Position numbers and translations under genes: made by a program
Shown here: positions 60,352 through 64,000 of the stretch, piece by piece
How positions within the stretch are numbered: position 1 is the stretch's first letter
Layout: each line of letters starts with the position of its first letter
The notes under the pieces: generated by a model
What the model was told of the DNA's origin: nothing
What the model saw: only the letters and a program-made list of their open reading frames with translations
Database searches by the model: none
From: Xiheicaenibacterium sp046351325
GTDB lineage: Bacteria > Myxococcota_A > Polyangia > Polyangiales > Polyangiaceae
DNA: 64,000 bases
Direction of reading: 5' to 3'
NCBI GenBank assembly: GCA_046351325.1
Contig: JAXLYR010000014.1
Span: 1-64,000, forward strand

Positions 60352-62844
60352 TTACTGGAGTGTAACTGTCGACACGAACGCGGGGTAGGTGTCGACCATC
60401 ACGTAAGCCCGGACGTCGCCGGTCGTCCCGGTCGCGTCCTGGCGCAGCGCCGTGAGCACGCCGCCCGACTCCTCGCGGGTGAGGCCCTCGACGTAGTTCG
60501 CGTTGATGGGCTCGCCTGTCGCCGCGTCGACGAGCAGGATCGACACGTTGTGTTCGGTGCTCGACAACGTGGAGTCCACCAGGGTGGCGACTACGGTCGA
60601 GCCGTCCACCGAGGTAGTGATCGTGCCGAGGCCCGTCGGCGCGCTCACGATCCCCGAGCCGTTCGGCCCCAGCTCGAGCGCGCCCGTCGCGAGGAGCACG
60701 TCGGTCGTCGGGTTGCAGAAACCGAGCGCTTGCAGGAACGCGCCGTAGAAGTCGATGTCCCCACAGATCGCGCGCGCGACGATCGCTGGGCTGCGCGTGG
60801 CGTGGCCGGTCTCGTCGGTGACGGCGCGGACGCGGAAGGACTCGAAGGGCAGGGGAAAGCCGTTGAACTCGATCGTGAAGCGCTGCTCGTTCTCGAGCGA
60901 GAGGAGCCCCGCGTCGTAGCTCACCACCAGCGGGAAGCGCACATTCGAACTGGGGTCTACGACCGTGGTGTCCCCCGAAGGGACGGCGCCGATGCCCCAC
61001 GCGATAGCCTTGTTGGGCGTGCCCTCGACCAGGCCAACGAGGTAGTGAATGGAGTCGAAGCCAATCTGATTGTAGCTCGGCAGAATGGTCGGTAGCGGGG
61101 CCGCGATGCGCGAGAGGACGAGCTCACCTGCGTCGTCGCCGGGGGCAGCGGGGATGGGCAGCGCGAGCGCGCCGCTCGAGGGCTCCGTGAGCTCGAAGTC
61201 GAAGGTCTCTTGGAGGGTCCCGCCCTTCACCCCGGCGTCGAGCTTGAGCCCCGCGCGCTCGAGATCGACGAGATAATCCGCGCTCAGGGTGACGTGCACG
61301 CGGCCATTCGCGTCGCCCTCGAAGCGCGTCGTCGGCACGATGGTCAGGAACTTCCTGTCGCCGGAGACGTCGACGCGCACGTCCGCGGGCGGATCGACCG
61401 TGACGTCGACGGTCTCACTGTCGATTACGGACAGGACTGTATCGCCGGCCTCTCTGACGAAGAGCGAGAACACGAGGGGCTCGTTCGGCGCGATGGGCGG
61501 CGGCGCCTCGACCGAGGGCGCGCCGAACCGCGAGGTAGGCAGGAGCGTCGCCAGGTCGTCGGGCAGGGCCTCGCCGCCGAGGGAGCAGCGCGCGTCCGCC
61601 AAGCCGGTGCGGAGGCAATAGTCGTACGGGACGAAATAGACGCCGCCGTTCTCGCCCGCGATGACCGCGCCGTTCTTTCCGAGCGCGACCGAGGCGTTGA
61701 GGTCGTTGCGCTCGTCCTCGATCAGCTTGATGGAGAACCGCAGCGTGCCGTCCTTGTTCAGCACGAAGAGCTTGCCCTCACCCGAGCCGACATAGATATG
61801 GTCCTCGGCGTCGATGGCCGGTGAGCTACGAATGGGCTCGAGCGTGTCGAAGGCCCAGCGCACAGTGCCGTCGTCGGGGTTCAAACCGTATATCGTGCCG
61901 TCCGCGGAGGGCTGCACCACAGTGCCGTCCGACAATCGGCCAGGGCTCGCGTAGAGGTGATCTCGCGCGCCGAAGGTCCAGGTCGCGCCGCCGCCCTCGG
62001 TCTCGAAGGCGCGTACGTAGCCGTCAAAGCCGCCGATGACGACGAGCTGAGTCTCGCCGCGCGTCATGAGCATGGGGCTCGCGGCCATCGTGGCGCCGAG
62101 GATGGATTGCGTCCACACGACAGAGGCGTCGGAGCCGTCGAATGCGTGGACGTTCAAACCCAGTAGATAGTTGTTCCCCATGTAGAGGACATTCGCTGCG
62201 GCGTCGACGGCGGGGAGCGACCAGGTCTGATCCGAGGTCTTGTAACACCAGCGCTTCGACCCCGTCTCGCGGTCGATCGCGTACGTGCAGAAGTTGTCGT
62301 TCGGCGCGATGAGCGAGCCGTCGGCCGTGATCGCGATGTTGCCCTCGAACCACCGAATGAACGCGTCGTTCACGCTCGGGTCGTCGGCCTCGAACGTCCA
62401 GAGGACCGTACCGTCTTTGCGATCGAGCGCGTAGACGTGCCCATCGCCGCTGCCGAAATAGACGTTCCCCGCGTCGTCGAGCAGGGCGCTGCTGTCGATG
62501 ATCTCACCCGTCTCGAGGCGCCAGCGCTCCGTCCCCGCGGCGTCGATGCTGTAGAAGGTCCGGTCCGCCGAACCTACATAAATGTTACCCGAGCCGTCGA
62601 TGACGGGCGTCGAGAACACTCCCTTACCGGTTTGAAAGACCCACGGGCTCATCCCCGAGTCCGCCGGGGTGATGTTGACGCGACCGTCCTGCTTGGAGTT
62701 CGCCCGGAACTTGGGCCAGGGAGCGTCGGCGTCGAGGGGCACGTCCGGTTTGGAGAACGGCTCTGTCGACGCGCCCTCGCACGAGGTGAGGAGGAGGACG
62801 AGCAACGCGAGAGGACTCGGCGTGTGGTGTCGGCGACGGACCAT
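60352..62844 (-). CDS. PQQ-like beta-propeller lipoprotein
   Basis: This 830-residue lipoprotein (signal ending LLLTSC) has a first half made of PQQ/pyrrolo-quinoline-type propeller repeats: GNIYVGSADRTFYSIDAAGTERW, GNVYFGSGDGHVYALDRKDGTVLW, DGTIYGLNPDDGTVRWAFD, and DHIYVGSGEGKLFVLNKDGTLRF. The second half (from about 430) is beta-rich, possibly Ig-like repeats, with Asp/Val-rich strands. It has no visible cofactor site, so it is probably a surface scaffold rather than a dehydrogenase. The length is well above the BamB size. Confidence 0.85.
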   Translation of the reverse strand: MVRRRHHTPSPLALLVLLLTSCEGASTEPFSKPDVPLDADAPWPKFRANSKQDGRVNITPADSGMSPWVFQTGKGVFSTPVIDGSGNIYVGSADRTFYSIDAAGTERWRLETGEIIDSSALLDDAGNVYFGSGDGHVYALDRKDGTVLWTFEADDPSVNDAFIRWFEGNIAITADGSLIAPNDNFCTYAIDRETGSKRWCYKTSDQTWSLPAVDAAANVLYMGNNYLLGLNVHAFDGSDASVVWTQSILGATMAASPMLMTRGETQLVVIGGFDGYVRAFETEGGGATWTFGARDHLYASPGRLSDGTVVQPSADGTIYGLNPDDGTVRWAFDTLEPIRSSPAIDAEDHIYVGSGEGKLFVLNKDGTLRFSIKLIEDERNDLNASVALGKNGAVIAGENGGVYFVPYDYCLRTGLADARCSLGGEALPDDLATLLPTSRFGAPSVEAPPPIAPNEPLVFSLFVREAGDTVLSVIDSETVDVTVDPPADVRVDVSGDRKFLTIVPTTRFEGDANGRVHVTLSADYLVDLERAGLKLDAGVKGGTLQETFDFELTEPSSGALALPIPAAPGDDAGELVLSRIAAPLPTILPSYNQIGFDSIHYLVGLVEGTPNKAIAWGIGAVPSGDTTVVDPSSNVRFPLVVSYDAGLLSLENEQRFTIEFNGFPLPFESFRVRAVTDETGHATRSPAIVARAICGDIDFYGAFLQALGFCNPTTDVLLATGALELGPNGSGIVSAPTGLGTITTSVDGSTVVATLVDSTLSSTEHNVSILLVDAATGEPINANYVEGLTREESGGVLTALRQDATGTTGDVRAYVMVDTYPAFVSTVTLQ

Positions 62845-62871
62845 CGGAGAACCCTATACCAGCTCGCGCGC

Positions 62872-63627
62872 TCAGCTCTTCTTATCGCTAGGGGTGCTCC
62901 CCCCCGACTCGTTGGCCGAGCGAAGCGAGGGCGACGAGTCCCCCTGTTGGGCGAGCGAACGCGAGCCCGAGTTTTCGTACTCGGCGCGCATCCGCGCCGT
63001 CGGGCCGCCGCGCAGATCGTCGAAGATTCCGAGAAGCTCACGCGCCAAAGACGTGACCAAGTTCACGCCGTTCGACTTCTGACTTCGCAGGGCCTCGCGG
63101 TGTTTCTCGGGCGCGCCGAAGTGACACTCGCCACAAACGAAGCCGCCCTCAACGGCATAGAGTCGCGCGCGCGACACCGCAGTGTTGCAGCGCCCACACC
63201 GCGTCTCGCCGGTCTCTTCCAACTCGATCGCGCTCTGTCGGAAGGGCGTCGCGCTGCGCGGCGCGGGCGGCGCGCCGGGCTCGCGGAGGATCTCCGTGGC
63301 GTCTTCGGCGTCGAGCCAGACACCCCCGCAGACGAGGCAAAAGTCGAGCAAGAGGCCCGCTACCTGCACGGGCTTGGCGAGGACGCGCGCGCCGCGCTCC
63401 GGCGCTGTGCAGCGCGGACAGACCAAGGGCTCGACGCCGTCGAGCTCGGGCGTCAGCGCGAACTCGTCGCGCCGCTCGGGCAAGTGCGACGCCGTGGGGC
63501 AGAGCTCGGCGAGCTCCGCGCTGTCGAGCCAAACACCGCTGCAGCGAGGGCAGACGTCGACCTCGAACTTGCCTGCTGCCTTGTGATGAATCTCGAGTTC
63601 AATCCCATCACGGGGGCAAGAGATCAT
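62872..63627 (-). CDS. zf-TFIIB zinc-finger protein
   Basis: This 251-residue protein has repeated zinc ribbons. The first is CPRDGIELEI then CPRCSGVWLDSAELAEL. The second is CPRCTAPERGA then CLVCGGVWLDAEDATEIL. The third is CGRCNTAVS then CGECHFG. The CxxCxGxWLD pattern defines the zf-TFIIB domain family. The tail is Ser/Gly-rich. The role is unknown; similar proteins are usually annotated as transcription-factor-type zinc fingers. It lies 27 bases upstream of the PQQ gene. Confidence 0.85.
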   Translation of the reverse strand: MISCPRDGIELEIHHKAAGKFEVDVCPRCSGVWLDSAELAELCPTASHLPERRDEFALTPELDGVEPLVCPRCTAPERGARVLAKPVQVAGLLLDFCLVCGGVWLDAEDATEILREPGAPPAPRSATPFRQSAIELEETGETRCGRCNTAVSRARLYAVEGGFVCGECHFGAPEKHREALRSQKSNGVNLVTSLARELLGIFDDLRGGPTARMRAEYENSGSRSLAQQGDSSPSLRSANESGGSTPSDKKS

Positions 63628-63636
63628 GCCGCTACG

Positions 63637-64000
63637 CTAACGCGATTCGCCGCTCGTGGGCATATGAGTCCAGAGCGCGAAGGCCCGGCGGAACGCGCGC
63701 GGCGGCGGGTCGAAGGTCACCTTGGCGGCGCGCTCGACCGTCGCCTCGGGCAGGAAATACAGGAACGACGTCCCCGTGGTGACCGGTCGAAAACCGCCAT
63801 TGCTGGGGCTCCCAAAGAGGGTCTCGTCCCAGCTCTTCAAGAAGGCGTCGACCTCGGTGTCGGACAATCCCAGGCCGAGCATCGTAGAGCGAAGGTCTTT
63901 GCGCGCGGGGCCCGTCACCACACGTGGGCGGGGGACGCCGCGATCGTCCGCGATCGGGGCCGCCACGTCGCCATCCGGGAAGTCGCGACCGACCACGAGC
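63637..64000 (-). CDS. C-terminal part of an unidentified gene at the right edge
   Basis: The frame is open from the window edge to the stop at 63637, giving about 120 residues. VVGRDFPDGDVAAPIADDRG, VDAFLKSWDETLFG, then GTSFLYFLPEATVERAAKVTFDPPP look like a folded C-terminal domain. No family is recognised. It is followed nine bases later by the zinc-finger gene. Confidence 0.6.
   Translation of the reverse strand, partial: LVVGRDFPDGDVAAPIADDRGVPRPRVVTGPARKDLRSTMLGLGLSDTEVDAFLKSWDETLFGSPSNGGFRPVTTGTSFLYFLPEATVERAAKVTFDPPPRAFRRAFALWTHMPTSGESR

Noticed and set aside
1..64000. CRISPR arrays, tRNA or rRNA genes, prophage or transposase genes
   Set aside because: I looked for regular direct repeats, cloverleaf signatures and phage or DDE-type transposase motifs and found none.

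Overview
The window is GC-rich, densely coded DNA from a predatory-type deltaproteobacterium, most likely a myxobacterium of the order Polyangiales (inference). The signs are about eleven lipoproteins with Gly/Ser-rich linkers after the lipobox, an MJ0042 zinc-ribbon/GYF protein, many GTG and TTG starts, glutaryl-CoA dehydrogenase, and scattered type VI secretion genes. I see no tRNA, rRNA, CRISPR array, transposase or prophage.

Layout. 0-6 kb: a gene start running off the left edge, a GH13 amylase lipoprotein, a ferritin-like protein coupled to a GT1 glycosyltransferase, and a beta-helix lipoprotein. 6-13 kb: a TetR regulator overlapping an alpha/beta hydrolase, an L,D-transpeptidase, gcdH, lolA, an O6-alkylguanine repair protein and an SDR oxidoreductase. 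13-17 kb: two membrane proteins, a lysophospholipid-type acyltransferase and a TonB-like protein. 17-20.4 kb: a lone Hcp, a FliA/WhiG-type sigma factor behind a perfect 22-bp palindrome, and a dual cyclic-nucleotide-binding protein. 20.4-28.8 kb: thrC overlapping an OPT transporter, a cyanophycinase-like lipoprotein, an HExxH lipoprotein, another lipoprotein and a hydrolase. 28.9-37 kb: a deoxynucleoside kinase, the GYF protein, a thioredoxin-fold lipoprotein without active-site cysteines, a frameshifted lipoprotein and a frameshifted VWA lipoprotein. 37-44.2 kb: a zwf-pgl-gnd operon (oxidative pentose phosphate pathway) divergent from a GH63/MGH-type glucosidase. 45-53 kb: a decayed saccharopine-dehydrogenase-like gene, a coupled three-gene operon ending in a beta-propeller protein, degraded ORFs and hypothetical proteins. 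53-64 kb: a methyltransferase, an unknown protein paired with a VgrG that carries LysM-like and peptidoglycan-binding domains, an alpha/beta hydrolase, a PQQ-propeller lipoprotein and zinc-finger genes.

The most novel signal is a pair of short insertions of 45 and 48 bp. They share a core with a GCGC-N3-GCGC hairpin and are flanked by GAATCG-type direct repeats. One sits in frame inside a methyltransferase and one in the signal peptide region of a lipoprotein; both keep the reading frame open. A second, longer hairpin repeat occurs between genes at 12.0 and 49.7 kb. Single-base frameshifts cluster between 34 and 51 kb and may be either real decay or uncorrected assembly errors.
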